64,000 bases of DNA, taken from positions 1 to 64,000 of the forward strand of contig NZ_MLQQ01000018.1 in NCBI RefSeq assembly GCF_001865995.1, read 5' to 3'. Below, piece after piece: positions 53,343 to 62,971 of this stretch. The position numbers and the translations under genes are program-made. Below the pieces are notes generated by a model that did not search any database, had not been told where the DNA came from, and saw nothing but the letters and a program-made list of their open reading frames with translations. Each line of letters begins with the position of its first letter. The first letter of the stretch is position 1. The DNA is from Anaerobacillus arseniciselenatis (GTDB taxonomy: Bacteria > Bacillota > Bacilli > Bacillales > Anaerobacillaceae).

Positions 53343-55022
53343 ATGAGGAGCTTAAGAGGAAAGATACTTAGTGGTTTTACTATTATTCTATTATTATTGG
53401 TCATTATGTCAGCTTACAGCTTATTTAACGTTAATCGAATTAATAGTAACGTTGAACGCATTGTGCAAGAAGATTTACAAAGTTTAACGATTAGCAATCA
53501 ACTTGCTCATAATATGGCAGAGAGACTTGCTTTAGTAAGAGGGTACATATTGATTGGGGATACAGATTACAAAGATCGTTATCTTCAATTAACCGAAATT
53601 AGTATTAACTTAGAAGAACAACTTGTTCAACTAAATGGCAGTGAAGAGGTACAGGAATTAGTTGAGAACAGTCAGCTTTGGGATCGATTAGTTACGGGAA
53701 GAATTTTTCCGATGTTTGAAGCAAACGGTCGGGATACAGCGGTAGCTAGTATTCGACACCAAGTAGATCCGTTAGCAGAAGATGTAATGTCTGGCTATCG
53801 AGGGTTGGCAAGCTCTGGTCAAGAAGAGATTATTGCACAAGGGCGAGAAATGAGCCAACACGGGCAGACGATCGTACTCATGAATATTATTTTAACGGTA
53901 GTTGGAGTCGGTTTATCACTTGGAGTTGCTATTTTTACTGCTAGAAAAATTATTCAACCAATTGTGGCTGTTGTGAATCGTGTTGAGCAAGTGGCGAAAG
54001 GTGATTTAACGGGTGAAAAGATTAATGTTCAAACAAATGATGAACTTGGTCGTTTAACAGCTTCGACGAATGAAATGGCAGATAACTTAAGAAGTTTACT
54101 TAGTAAAACGTCCCAAACTTCTGATCAAGTAGCGGCTTCATCAGAAGAATTAACCGCTAACTCAGAACAAACGACAGTAGCGACGAATCAAATTGTAACA
54201 ACTATTCAAGAGGTTGCTAAAGGTGCCGAAGTAACAGTGAATGGAACGAAAGAAAGTGCTCGTGCAATGGAAGAGATGACAACTGGTATTCAAAAAATTG
54301 CTGAATCGTCGTCAATCGTATCTTCAAGTTCTTTAGATGCGACCCAAGAAGCGGAAGAAGGTAACAAGTCATTACAACGAGTAATTGAACAGATGAATTC
54401 AATTAGCGTGGCTGTGAAAGATGCGACAAAGATAATAGGTCGATTAGGTGAACGCTCTAATGAAATTGGGAATATTTTAGGAGTGATTACTGATATCTCT
54501 GAACAAACAAATTTACTCGCTTTAAATGCGGCGATCGAGGCAGCTCGTGCTGGTGAACATGGTAAGGGGTTTGCAGTTGTAGCAGATGAAGTTCGAAAGT
54601 TAGCCGAAGAATCCCGTAGTTCCGCAGCGAAAATATCTTCAGTCATCCATGAAATTCAAGAAGATACGTCGGTCGCCGTGAAAACAATGGATAATGGAAC
54701 GAAAGAAGTAGAAGCAGGAATTGTAGTCGTTGAAGAAACCGGTCATGCTTTTGAAAAAATCTTAACAGCGATTCAAAATGTTTCAACTCAAATTCAAGAA
54801 GTATCGGCAATTTCTGAAGAAATGTCTGCAAGCTCACAACAAGTAAGTGCATCTGTCGATGACATGTCCCATGTCGCAACAGAAACGTCTGATCGCTTCC
54901 ATACAGTAGCAACAGGAGCAGAGCAGCAGCTTTCATCAATGGAGGAAATTCAATCGTCAGCTAATAATTTGAGTAAATTAGCCCAAGGCTTACAAGAGGA
55001 AATTAAGAAATTTAAATTGTAA
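53343..55022 (+). CDS. Methyl-accepting chemotaxis protein
   Basis: This 559-residue chemoreceptor has a first transmembrane helix at about 7-28, a short four-helix-bundle sensor outside the membrane (about 30-172), a second helix at about 176-198, a HAMP domain (about 200-252) and the signalling domain with the conserved tip [20 protein letters not shown]. It starts at ATG after AAGGGGTC. It relays an extracellular signal to CheA; the ligand is unknown. A terminator follows. Confidence 0.93.
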   Translation: MRSLRGKILSGFTIILLLLVIMSAYSLFNVNRINSNVERIVQEDLQSLTISNQLAHNMAERLALVRGYILIGDTDYKDRYLQLTEISINLEEQLVQLNGSEEVQELVENSQLWDRLVTGRIFPMFEANGRDTAVASIRHQVDPLAEDVMSGYRGLASSGQEEIIAQGREMSQHGQTIVLMNIILTVVGVGLSLGVAIFTARKIIQPIVAVVNRVEQVAKGDLTGEKINVQTNDELGRLTASTNEMADNLRSLLSKTSQTSDQVAASSEELTANSEQTTVATNQIVTTIQEVAKGAEVTVNGTKESARAMEEMTTGIQKIAESSSIVSSSSLDATQEAEEGNKSLQRVIEQMNSISVAVKDATKIIGRLGERSNEIGNILGVITDISEQTNLLALNAAIEAARAGEHGKGFAVVADEVRKLAEESRSSAAKISSVIHEIQEDTSVAVKTMDNGTKEVEAGIVVVEETGHAFEKILTAIQNVSTQIQEVSAISEEMSASSQQVSASVDDMSHVATETSDRFHTVATGAEQQLSSMEEIQSSANNLSKLAQGLQEEIKKFKL

Positions 55023-55084
55023 AGTACTCGGAGGAGAAATTCGATTTACGAATTTGTAATGTAGCCCTAAATGTTATAGTTAGG

Positions 55085-55112
55085 AAGAGAGTGACTGTCC
55101 ACTCTCTTTTTT
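55085..55112 (+). terminator. Terminator after the chemoreceptor gene
   Basis: AAGAGAGTG-ACTGTC-CACTCTCTT followed by TTTT. Confidence 0.8.
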
Positions 55113-55200
55113 GTGCTTTAAATGAAGCTAGAAAGGGTGGTCTAATGCTTTGTCTTGTTAGCCTTAATTTACCTTACGCTGTTTTTAAATTCTCATAAGG

Positions 55201-55740
55201 CTAATAGGGGGACCTCACTCGGTCAACCCTTTTTTCTTGTTGGAATTTTTCCATCACAAATTCATGAATGGGAGCTTGTGTTAGGCGGTATAATAGCCAC
55301 GGTAAACTAGGTTCAAACTTCTCTAAGGCAATGACGTAATGTTTGTCACTTTCGGTCACTTTTTTAAATGTGAAGGTACCTTTTTGGTTTTGTTTTGCTA
55401 ACATTCCACCTGAAACAGCAAAGGTCGTTTCTGTTTCACTGTTTTTAATGATTGTCAGCGAAAGTAGTGGTTTCTTAAAAAAGCGAAAATAAAGCTTGTA
55501 CGTATTTTTTTCAAACGTCGTTTTAATGATCGACTTTGAGACGCGATTTAACCATTCAAAGTAGCTTTGCGCAATTTCGAACGTTGGGGTTGGGGTACTG
55601 CATTTAATTATTTGGATCGAACAATATGTTTTTACTTTGTCGTTGATTGCATAAAAACGGTTATCTTTTGTGAGAACACGGTAATGGTCATACTTTTCCG
55701 CATATTCGTTCAGTGATGCATTCATTGTTTGCTTCATTTT
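55201..55740 (-). CDS. 179-residue hypothetical protein
   Basis: ATG 55740 follows GGTGG by six bases and is preferred over the longer frame from 55803. The product is basic and soluble, with beta-rich centre (KLYFRFFKKPLLSLTIIKNS) and no membrane helix or recognised domain. Monocistronic, divergent from the YhcN/YlaJ gene across a palindromic element. Confidence 0.55.
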   Translation of the reverse strand, partial: KMKQTMNASLNEYAEKYDHYRVLTKDNRFYAINDKVKTYCSIQIIKCSTPTPTFEIAQSYFEWLNRVSKSIIKTTFEKNTYKLYFRFFKKPLLSLTIIKNSETETTFAVSGGMLAKQNQKGTFTFKKVTESDKHYVIALEKFEPSLPWLLYRLTQAPIHEFVMEKFQQEKRVDRVRSPY

Positions 55741-55814
55741 CGCCACCATCTTTTTGAAAATATTAACTGTGTAAATATAACTGAAAATACTCACTCTAAT
55801 CATAACAGCAAATG

Positions 55815-55930
55815 AGTGAATTTCATAATGACCTAAACCTACTCATATCAAATAAATGTAGTTGTGAGCGACTTTACGCAACTACATTTAGATACTTAAT
55901 GGCGATCATTTTAAATTATGAAATTCATTA
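55815..55930 (+). repeat. 118-bp palindromic element, copy 4
   Basis: Same outer ends; inner hairpin is ATGTAGTTG ... CAACTACAT, differing from copies 1-3 in both arms so pairing is kept. Confidence 0.8.
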
Positions 55931-55976
55931 AATTGTTAAATTAGCTTAGCCTATGATAAAATGAGGAGTGACAACA

Positions 55977-56666
55977 GTGAAAAGAGGAGTTCTTTTAAGC
56001 ATAGGATTACTTATCATTATTTTTTATATAAATGGATGTGGCATTATGAATTATCGCGCTACCGACCCTGGTTTAGAAAATGATGCAGGTGCACATTTTC
56101 GCGCCCATGACAATCGAGGCGAAGGGTTTGGCTTATGGAATCAACAACGTGATCGGCAAAACCCGATTGCAAACATGGTTACGCGTGATGAGAGGCCAGG
56201 ACGAGGAATGAATGGAATTGTTGATCGTACGCCAAATGAAATGAACCGGCGAATTTCAAGGTTTGAAGCTGAAATTAGAGATCGATCCACTAACCCTAAC
56301 TTGAAAGGGCTAACCCAACAAGGCGCGGTCTATGATAAAAATATGACTGAACAGATTACTCAACAATTATTGTCAATCGATACGGTAAGAGACGCGAGAG
56401 TGATTCACTATCAAAATCAACTGTTGATTGCCGTAGATAGTGAAGCTCAAGATACTCACGCATTAAAACAAGAGGTTGAGCAGTATGTTCAGAATAAGTT
56501 TCCTCATAAAGAACCAATTGTCATTACAGATAGACGTGCCGTTGACCGTGTACGATATTTAAACGATGGGTTTCGGAGTGGACGCCGAAATGAAGATTAC
56601 GATGTGCAACTTAGAGAATTTGTTGATGAAGTGAATGAAGATGTTCTTGAAAGAAATGTTCGATAA
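55977..56666 (+). CDS. YhcN/YlaJ-family sporulation lipoprotein
   Basis: This 229-residue protein is read from GTG 55977, eight bases after GAGGAG. The signal peptide ends in a lipobox FYINGCG. The C-terminal part (about 115-185) has the YhcN/YlaJ pattern LLSIDTVRDARVIHYQNQLL and a conserved basic end. Family members are lipoproteins of the forespore inner membrane. A palindromic element lies in its promoter region. Confidence 0.88.
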   Translation: MKRGVLLSIGLLIIIFYINGCGIMNYRATDPGLENDAGAHFRAHDNRGEGFGLWNQQRDRQNPIANMVTRDERPGRGMNGIVDRTPNEMNRRISRFEAEIRDRSTNPNLKGLTQQGAVYDKNMTEQITQQLLSIDTVRDARVIHYQNQLLIAVDSEAQDTHALKQEVEQYVQNKFPHKEPIVITDRRAVDRVRYLNDGFRSGRRNEDYDVQLREFVDEVNEDVLERNVR

Positions 56667-56749
56667 ATATTTAAGTGGTGGCTTGAAAAAAGGGGACTCC
56701 CTCAAAATAGGTTAGTTTTTGGGAGAGAATGCGTACATTTTATAGTGGC

Positions 56750-56786
56750 AAAACGCGCAGTTAGTTAGTTATCTGTGCGTTTTTTG
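56750..56786 (+). terminator. Terminator after the lipoprotein gene
   Basis: AAAACGCGCAG ... CTGTGCGTTTT followed by T residues. Confidence 0.6.
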
Positions 56787-56888
56787 CGTTTATTTGTTTT
56801 GAATTATTGCACGACGATATTGAACACTATTCTTATGTTTGTTTGACGACACAGAATGTGGGGGTGCTCAGTTTTGAGTTAGTTCATA

Positions 56889-57298
56889 GTATGGGGGAGT
56901 GTGCAGTAGTTGGGTTCCTTAGGTCGGACGGGCATGCGAGAAGATCTTGCGTTACCTTTTGGCGAGTGCGACGCTTCGTTCGGGCATGCGAGAAGATCTT
57001 GCGTTACCTTTTGTGTGAAGTGACGCTTTGTTCGGGCACGGGAGAAGGTCTCGCGTTACCTTTTGTGTGAAGTGACGCTTCGTTCGGGCACGGGAGGAGG
57101 TCTCGCGTTACCTTTTGTGTGAAGTGACGCTTCGTTCGGGCACGGGAGAAGGTTGTGCGTTACCTTTTGGCGAATGCGACGCTTCGTTCGGGCGCGCGAG
57201 AGATTCTTACGTTCCCTTTAGCTGATGTAGCGCACGATTAGCGCACTTACACTATTTTGCACATCAACCCCTGTTTTACTGCGCACTCCCCCCCATAC
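56889..57298. mobile_element. TIR-bounded non-coding element with 52-bp repeats, locus 2
   Basis: Left GTATGGGGGAGTGTGCAGTA (56889-56908) is the inverse of right TACTGCGCACTCCCCCCCAT (57278-57297) except for one change and two extra C. Inside are about five 52-bp repeats (56932-57215) closely like those at 30540. No coding capacity. Confidence 0.65.
56932..57215. repeat. 52-bp tandem repeats, locus 2
   Basis: Five to six units containing GCGACGCTTCGTTCGGGCA and GAGAAGGTCTCGCGTTACC-type words at 52-bp spacing (for example 56932 and 56984). Confidence 0.85.
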
Positions 57299-57475
57299 GT
57301 CACACAGTGCTAGGCGAGCTTCTTAACACCATCATCTACTTGAAAGTGCTGATGAAATGGTCGTCGCTGTGGATTTTCTTTAGGAAGCTATTCTCTACTT
57401 TTATTTTGCTATGGGACACCCACTTTAAGTATGTTATGATATAAGCAAATTAATTTAGGGGTGGGGTGTTAATCA

Positions 57476-57952
57476 ATGAAAACGTTTAAATTGTGTTCAT
57501 TAATAATTTTATTAGACAATGAAACCGAACCAAAAGAAATTCCCCTTATCGATGGTTTAATTATTAATAAAGAGGAAGTACATAAAAATTGGTTACTTGA
57601 AGTAGTTGTTTCAGAAAAATGGGAAGAAAGTTTTAAACAGTTACATAACTTACAACAGAAATTTATGGTAGAAGCAACGATTACGAAAAAAACGAATGAT
57701 CCAGCAACATTTGTTTCTACTGTTAAAAGTGTTAACAAACTTAACGAAAATATTAGTATCCTCCTTGATGGTTTCTTAGTTGTAAAAGAAGATGATTTTT
57801 CAGATATGATTTTAAGAAGTATTATAAAGGAAGGATATACTGGAGAAGAGATCATTGCTGAATTTAAAAAGAGAAAGAAAGATCGTGGAAGAGCGATTCA
57901 AGGAGCATTAAATAATGCGTTCGTTCAAGTGAAAGGGAAGTTTTTCGAATAG
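57476..57952 (+). CDS. YwpF-family protein
   Basis: This 158-residue protein (MKTFKLCSLIILLDNET, IPLIDGLIINKEEVHKNWLLE) matches the YwpF-like family of Bacillus, of unknown role. It starts at ATG 57476 after GGGGTGGGG. It is soluble and mixed alpha/beta, with a helical basic end. Monocistronic. Confidence 0.82.
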   Translation: MKTFKLCSLIILLDNETEPKEIPLIDGLIINKEEVHKNWLLEVVVSEKWEESFKQLHNLQQKFMVEATITKKTNDPATFVSTVKSVNKLNENISILLDGFLVVKEDDFSDMILRSIIKEGYTGEEIIAEFKKRKKDRGRAIQGALNNAFVQVKGKFFE

Positions 57953-58062
57953 ACAGAAAAAAACATACCAAAAATTACTAAATGTTGATACAATAATGAG
58001 GTGTTAGAAAATTGCGCTTTCTAAGCCTTCTTTAAACTAGTCTTTACAAAAAGGTGTAATGA

Positions 58063-58187
58063 AAGGGACTGTCCCATAAGTGTCTGACACCATGCAGCGC
58101 TTACTAAATATTTGACGTATGGATTTATAAACCGTCTATATTTGGTGCCTAGCGGTGTCTGACACTTTCTAATGGGACAGTCCCTTT
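58063..58187. repeat. GTCCC/GTGTCA palindrome, copy 6
   Basis: AAAGGGACTGTCCCATAAGTG ... TGGGACAGTCCCTTTT ends with GTGTCTGACAC words near each end. Confidence 0.85.
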
Positions 58188-58314
58188 TGTTTTGGTTTTT
58201 TTTCAAAAGATTGTTTTTTAGTTCGTAGTTAAAAAACAACACTTTTAGGAAAAAAGCCTTTGTTTTAAGACAGGGATAGGATCGAACGCAATAGAGAGAA
58301 GGAGGTTTCATTTA

Positions 58315-58415
58315 TGGGAGAGATTGCAACAAAGCTTAAGATTGTTGAGTATGGCCGTAGTTTTGGAGAAATGCGTTAGTAAATTAGAACCCCACTCCTT
58401 TAGGGTGTGGGAGTA
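58315..58415 (+). pseudogene. Possible IS200/IS605-type right-end remnant
   Basis: A 21-codon frame (MGEIATKLKIVEYGRSFGEMR) ends at 58380 and is followed by AGAACCCCACTCCTTTAGGG and TGTGGGAGTATCA, a hairpin resembling the 3' end of tnpB/IS1341-type elements. The strong ribosome site before the ATG may be coincidental. The rest of the element is gone. Confidence 0.35.
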
Positions 58416-58771
58416 TCAGTGCTTTTAATGAAGTGCTTTTCAAGGCTATTTTGTACTTTCATTTTTAAATTTGCATTTAAATAGCGGATGGTTTGCGAGT
58501 AACCTCGGCAAAAAAGATGGACTTCAGTAAATGTGCCATCATTCGTGCCGAACGTTACTTTTATATTTCGTTGGTGCATCTGTTTTTTTATTTCAAATAA
58601 CTCTTTACTAATAGCACTAAGTGATGAGTGGATTAATTGAATGTACGGCTCTTTAAGTTTAAAAAGAGACTTTTCAACATGCACTAAATCTTGCTGTAAA
58701 ACTTTACGAGTGTAAGTAAGGATAATATAAGCATCAGAAAGCGATTGTTCATGTTGGGATAAGCAGTGCAT
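58400..58771 (-). CDS. 123-residue hypothetical protein
   Basis: Starts at ATG 58771 after AAGGAGGGGGG. The first two-thirds are helical (SLSDAYIILTYTRKVLQQDL, IHSSLSAISKELFEIKKQM), then a short beta segment with a Cys (HLFCRGYSQTIRYL). No membrane segment or recognised family. The strong ribosome site favours a real gene. It lies downstream of the RIC gene on the same strand but beyond its terminator. Confidence 0.6.
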   Translation of the reverse strand: MHCLSQHEQSLSDAYIILTYTRKVLQQDLVHVEKSLFKLKEPYIQLIHSSLSAISKELFEIKKQMHQRNIKVTFGTNDGTFTEVHLFCRGYSQTIRYLNANLKMKVQNSLEKHFIKSTDTPTP

Positions 58772-58846
58772 ACCCGACCCCCCTCCTTATACAGAACTTG
58801 TGTTCGTGTATATTTTAATCGATAAATTAAATTATTGCAACAGTAA

Positions 58847-58881
58847 AAAAAGAAGCAACGAATGTTAATGTTCGTTGCTTC
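58847..58881 (-). terminator. Terminator after the RIC gene
   Basis: GAAGCAACGAA ... TTCGTTGCTTC stem; in the minus direction a T-run follows. Confidence 0.8.
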
Positions 58882-58892
58882 CTTTATAGTCA

Positions 58893-59603
58893 TTACTGTT
58901 CTTTTTGTAAACGTGGGAATAAAATATTGTTTTCAAGATGAATATGTTGGAACAAATCTGCTTCTAAATCTTCTAACCGTTGATACGTTAGACGGTAAGT
59001 TGTGCAAGCACCTAGTGGAGGTGTAAAGTCATTTGTTACTTCACGTAAAGTTTTAATAAGGTCACCAGCAGCTTCATGTTCGCGTTCTAATTCATCGATC
59101 GCAGCGACTGCTTTTGTCAAGTTTTCTTTCGATTGTTCATTTTCATAATTAACGATGTGAGGGAAAACGTCTTTTTCCTCTTTGACTAAGTGTAATTCTA
59201 ATTCTTGTTTTAAATCATGGAAGAGTTTATAAACTTGCTCGAGTTCTTTGTTCGTATCGCCGTGGACACGGAAAACTTTAGTTACATACATGCTTAATTG
59301 TGGTAACTCATCGACTAAATAACGGTGGTGTTTATCGATGACGTGATCGATGAGTGTGCTATATTTTTCAGTTTGCCAATCTGTATTTTTTGATTCAGAG
59401 TTTTGGACCGTTTGAACGTATACTTCATGTATTTTAGCTAACACTTCATCAGCAGGTAAATTCTTTTCTTCAACTGCTTCTTGTAGGGGGCGATTACCTC
59501 CACAACAAAAATCTATTTTATATGACTTTAATACTTTGTCTGATTGTGGTATTTTAATAACGATGTCACTTACTTTTGTTGAAAGGTTAATTACTTGTTC
59601 CAT
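58893..59603 (-). CDS. Di-iron iron-sulfur cluster repair protein (RIC/ScdA)
   Basis: This 236-residue protein is read from ATG 59603; the TTG at 59618 lies in the TTGGAGG ribosome site. An N-terminal ScdA_N domain has FCCGGNRPLQEAV (Cys-Cys), and a hemerythrin-like domain carries spaced His ligands: DHVIDKHHRYLVDEL, HLVKEEKDVFPHI, EHEAAG and FQHIHLENNILFPRL. RIC proteins repair Fe-S clusters after nitrosative or oxidative stress, fitting an Fe-S-rich anaerobic lifestyle. Monocistronic. Confidence 0.92.
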   Translation of the reverse strand: MEQVINLSTKVSDIVIKIPQSDKVLKSYKIDFCCGGNRPLQEAVEEKNLPADEVLAKIHEVYVQTVQNSESKNTDWQTEKYSTLIDHVIDKHHRYLVDELPQLSMYVTKVFRVHGDTNKELEQVYKLFHDLKQELELHLVKEEKDVFPHIVNYENEQSKENLTKAVAAIDELEREHEAAGDLIKTLREVTNDFTPPLGACTTYRLTYQRLEDLEADLFQHIHLENNILFPRLQKEQ

Positions 59604-59663
59604 TGCCGATACCTCCAATTTTTTATAAGATAAGAAAGTACAAAATATTTGAACTAGGAAAAC

Positions 59664-59791
59664 TGTCTAGCTTCAGGCGCCATCGGCTCGACCACTTAAG
59701 TGAAGCACTACCTTGACTTACTTCACTGTAGCTTTGCGACGAATAATCGCAGGAGCATTTCGCCGATAGGCGGGCGCATTGCGCTTTTCTT
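59664..59791. repeat. TGTCTAGCT repeat, second copy
   Basis: ACTGTCTAGCTTCAGGCGCC ... TTTGCGACGAATAATCGCAGG in part ... GCGCATTGCGCTTTTC, matching the copy at 53011. No gene in the remaining bases before 59919. Confidence 0.8.
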
Positions 59792-59918
59792 ATCAATCAT
59801 CTTACTAATACTAGAATACAATTACCTGCAACTTTTGTCGGTGATTTAAGTCACCGAGTATGTACGTTTAATCACGGTTTTATCAGACAATAATATAAAG
59901 ACTAAAGGAGGATACATA

Positions 59919-60695
59919 ATGCGTTTATTAAAATATTTATTAGTACTATCGTTTTTGGTTTTCTTAATTTCTGGATGTGGACAGGCAGCACCAGAGGTAG
60001 ATGATGAGGGGGCGATCGATGATACTACTGGAGGCGAAGGACAAGTAGAAGAAGAGGTTGACGATCAAGTCCCAGGCGCTGAAGAAGTAACTCAAATTGA
60101 GTATCCACAGTTTATTCAAGATGATCAACCGGACGAAAGAATTGTTAAGATGGTAACGAATAAAGGTGAAATAACGATTAGGTTATTTCCGAAATATGCC
60201 CCACTTGCTGTAGAGAATTTTTTAACACATAGTGAAAATGGCTATTATGATGGGGTGATTTTCCATCGGGTCATCGAAGATTTTATGGTTCAAACAGGGG
60301 ATCCGTTAGGCAATGGAACAGGTGGCGAGAGCATATATGGAGAGCCGTTTGATGATGAGTTTTCACCTGCTTTAGGTCATTTTCGCGGGGCGCTATCAAT
60401 GGCAAACCGTGGACCGAATACGAATGGAAGCCAATTTTTTATCGTACATTCAAGCGAGTTTGATCGTGGCGTCATTGAGCAAGTGGAACAAGGTTTAGGC
60501 TTTGAATTCCCAGAAGAAACAGTCGAGTTATATGAGCAGCACGGTGGTACACCGTTTTTAGATTACAGCCACACAGTGTTTGGACATGTTATTGAAGGAA
60601 TGGATGTTGTTGACGAAATTGCTGAGGCAGAAGTGGAATCGAACGATCGTCCAGTAGAGGACATTGTTATTGAAAGAATTGAAATACTAAGTTAG
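59919..60695 (+). CDS. Cyclophilin-type peptidyl-prolyl isomerase lipoprotein
   Basis: This 258-residue protein starts at ATG after AAAGGAGG. A lipobox VFLISGCG gives a membrane lipoprotein; an acidic linker follows, then a cyclophilin domain (about 68-255) with [17 protein letters not shown], the active-site [15 protein letters not shown] and GRGNTG-like [16 protein letters not shown]. It catalyses proline isomerisation in exported proteins. A palindromic element overlaps the end of its transcript. Confidence 0.92.
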   Translation: MRLLKYLLVLSFLVFLISGCGQAAPEVDDEGAIDDTTGGEGQVEEEVDDQVPGAEEVTQIEYPQFIQDDQPDERIVKMVTNKGEITIRLFPKYAPLAVENFLTHSENGYYDGVIFHRVIEDFMVQTGDPLGNGTGGESIYGEPFDDEFSPALGHFRGALSMANRGPNTNGSQFFIVHSSEFDRGVIEQVEQGLGFEFPEETVELYEQHGGTPFLDYSHTVFGHVIEGMDVVDEIAEAEVESNDRPVEDIVIERIEILS

Positions 60696-60698
60696 GTG

Positions 60699-60818
60699 AG
60701 TGAATTTCATAGTTACCTCAAATGAGCCATATCAAACTATATATAGATAGTTGCGAGAGTTTAAACGCAACTACATATAGTTACTTAATGGCGATGATAT
60801 TGAATTATGAAATTCATT
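60699..60818 (+). repeat. 118-bp palindromic element, copy 5
   Basis: Outer ends GAATTTCATAG/ATTATGAAATTC; inner hairpin ACTATATATAGATAGTTGCG ... CGCAACTACATATAGT, again changed in both arms. Confidence 0.8.
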
Positions 60819-60877
60819 AAGGTAGAGTAAGCCCAGCTAGAGTAGCGTATTTATGCTCACTAGCCTTGAAATCATAG

Positions 60878-60935
60878 AAAAAAGAGTGTGCGGAGATATT
60901 GGAAAAATATCATTGGCTGGCACACTCTTTTTTTA
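60878..60935 (+). terminator. Strong hairpin terminator
   Basis: AAAGAGTGTGC ... GCACACTCTTT followed by TTTTT, between the cyclophilin gene and the convergent lipoprotein gene. Confidence 0.8.
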
Positions 60936-61032
60936 TTTGAGAAATTTTACTTGCAAATGATTAACCCATACGTGCACGCCTACTAGGCTTAGTTTGACAA
61001 GATAATCGTCGTAAAAGGAGGTATGACTAATA

Positions 61033-61737
61033 TTATTTCGTTTCTAATACAATTTCGCCAATCCCTTGTTTGATCGTTACATTCATCACTTCTTCAGATT
61101 CAACGTCAGTTTCGTAAATATCGCCGTTGCTAATAAACCCTCGTGCTGAGACACTTCCAAGGCCTTTAGAAATCTTGATATGAACAGCATGTTCTTCAGA
61201 AAAGATGAGCTTTGTACGGCCAACACCACTACTAACATCAACGTTAAAATCATTATTTTTTGCTTCGGATAGATCGATAACAGTGTCACCCACACCAGCG
61301 TTAACGTTTAAATCTTCAATAATTAAACCAGCAAAACTAAGGTTATTTTCACCTACACCTAATTTTAATAAAAATGATAACGGTATTTCGTTTGAAAAAG
61401 CTAGCTTCCAATCGTTTGTAATATTCCCACTAATGTTAAGTCCTGTACTCCTCGGCTTTATTGAAATTAACTCTAATTGGCTTCTTTCTCGATGGTCAAA
61501 GTTGGGCATTAAGCTATCGATGTTTGAAGTAAAAGTGCCGTCCATTAAATGAGTGCTACTACCAATAAATTGAAGCCTGCCAACGCCGAAACTTAATTCA
61601 ATTTCACCCAAAGTGGTATCCTCTTGAAGTTCTATGGTTTTGGTCACAGTTTCAACTGGTCCCTTTGTTGAATTAAAAAAGCTACAGCCCGTTGTGAGCA
61701 ATAAAGTTAATAGTAGATACAGTAATAGTTTTTTCAA
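61033..61737 (-). CDS. Toastrack-like (DUF4097/LiaF-type) lipoprotein
   Basis: This 234-residue protein is read from TTG 61737 after GTGGAGGTG. The signal peptide LLLTLLLTTGCSFF ends in a lipobox. The rest is beta-helix-like with repeated G-rich turns (ELSFGVGRLQFIGSS, KLGVGENNLSFAG, VNAGVGDTVIDL, VSSGVGRTKLIF), as in toastrack/LiaF domains that sense envelope stress. No partner kinase is present here. Confidence 0.8.
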   Translation of the reverse strand: MKKLLLYLLLTLLLTTGCSFFNSTKGPVETVTKTIELQEDTTLGEIELSFGVGRLQFIGSSTHLMDGTFTSNIDSLMPNFDHRERSQLELISIKPRSTGLNISGNITNDWKLAFSNEIPLSFLLKLGVGENNLSFAGLIIEDLNVNAGVGDTVIDLSEAKNNDFNVDVSSGVGRTKLIFSEEHAVHIKISKGLGSVSARGFISNGDIYETDVESEEVMNVTIKQGIGEIVLETK

Positions 61738-61962
61738 AAAATACACCTCCACTAATAATCATATGACTAAATTTTACCATTAATTGTCGATAATGATAGT
61801 GAGAAATGAGTGAATGTGAAAATTGCCATAATTATTATAACGGCACGAAGATGCGACATTGAAAAAATAATCATAAAGTATTCAAATTTATTTCAATAAT
61901 TTTAGGAAATTCTATAAGAAAACTAGATTATAGCGCTAACAATGGAAAAGTGCAAAAAACTA

Positions 61963-61992
61963 TTGACATTCCATCCTATACCAGTGTACTAT
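61963..61992 (+). promoter_or_regulatory. Promoter of the ABC exporter operon
   Basis: TTGACA and TACTAT, 18 bp apart. The -10 overlaps GTACTATTTAATTAATAC, a partial dyad that could bind a GntR/YtrA-type repressor; no such gene is in the window. The rest of the gap (61738-61962) shows nothing further. Confidence 0.6.
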
Positions 61993-62044
61993 TTAATTAA
62001 TACAGCAGAACAATAATACAGAGGTACAATGAGGGGGCAAAAAA

Positions 62045-62971
62045 ATGAATGATACGCCAGTCGTTTCGATAAATAATTTAACTAAAACGATTAAAGGGAA
62101 AAAAATTATTGATGATTTAAGTTTTGAGATTTTTCCAGGTGAAGTTTTCGGTTTCCTTGGACCGAATGGAGCGGGGAAAACGACAACGATCCGGATGTTG
62201 GTTGGTCTTATTTCGATCACAGAAGGTGAAGTAATTATCAAAGGGAAAAATGTGGCGAAAAACTTTGAAGAAGCCGTTTCAGAGATCGGTGCAATTGTTG
62301 AAAATCCGGAAATGTATAAATTCCTTACCGGGTATCAAAATTTAGTTCACTATGCAAGAATGGTCAATGGAGTAACAAAACAACGAATTAATGAAGTTGT
62401 GGAGTTGGTTGGATTATCTGATCGAATCCATGAAAAGGTTAGAACGTACTCATTAGGAATGAGACAGCGGTTGGGGTTAGCGCAAGCATTATTACATTCA
62501 CCGTCTGTTCTCATTTTAGATGAACCGACGAATGGTTTAGATCCAGCAGGTATTAGAGAAATTCGTGATTATTTAAGGAGACTAGCAGCTGAAGAAGGGT
62601 TAGCTGTTATCGTTTCTAGTCACCTTTTATCTGAAATGGAATTGATGTGTGATCGAATCGGTATCATTCAACAAGGAAAGTTAATTGGTGTTCAAACGGT
62701 GAATGATTTTGTCAACGGTGAAAAAGAGCTCCTGATCCGTTTTCAAGTGGACGATCATGAACTAGCGAATGGTGTGTTAAAAGAACATTATCCTAACAAG
62801 AAATTTAAAATAAACGGTGAAGTAATCGAAGTCGCTTTAGAAAAAGAGGAAATCCCAGATTTAAATGAATTACTTGTAAACAACAACGTAAAAGTTTACG
62901 GAATTGGGCAAACGTCTAAAACGTTGGAAGATAAATTTTTAGAAGTAACTGGGGGGGAGAAAATTGTTTAA
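62045..62971 (+). CDS. ABC transporter ATP-binding protein
   Basis: This 308-residue ATPase has Walker A GPNGAGKTTTIRML (about 39-52), signature YSLGMRQRLGLAQALL, Walker B LILDEPTNGLDP and the H-loop SSHLL. The C-terminal part is typical of bacitracin/CcmA-like exporters. It starts at ATG after GAGGGGG. Its last 8 bp overlap the permease, so the two are coupled. Confidence 0.95.
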   Translation: MNDTPVVSINNLTKTIKGKKIIDDLSFEIFPGEVFGFLGPNGAGKTTTIRMLVGLISITEGEVIIKGKNVAKNFEEAVSEIGAIVENPEMYKFLTGYQNLVHYARMVNGVTKQRINEVVELVGLSDRIHEKVRTYSLGMRQRLGLAQALLHSPSVLILDEPTNGLDPAGIREIRDYLRRLAAEEGLAVIVSSHLLSEMELMCDRIGIIQQGKLIGVQTVNDFVNGEKELLIRFQVDDHELANGVLKEHYPNKKFKINGEVIEVALEKEEIPDLNELLVNNNVKVYGIGQTSKTLEDKFLEVTGGEKIV

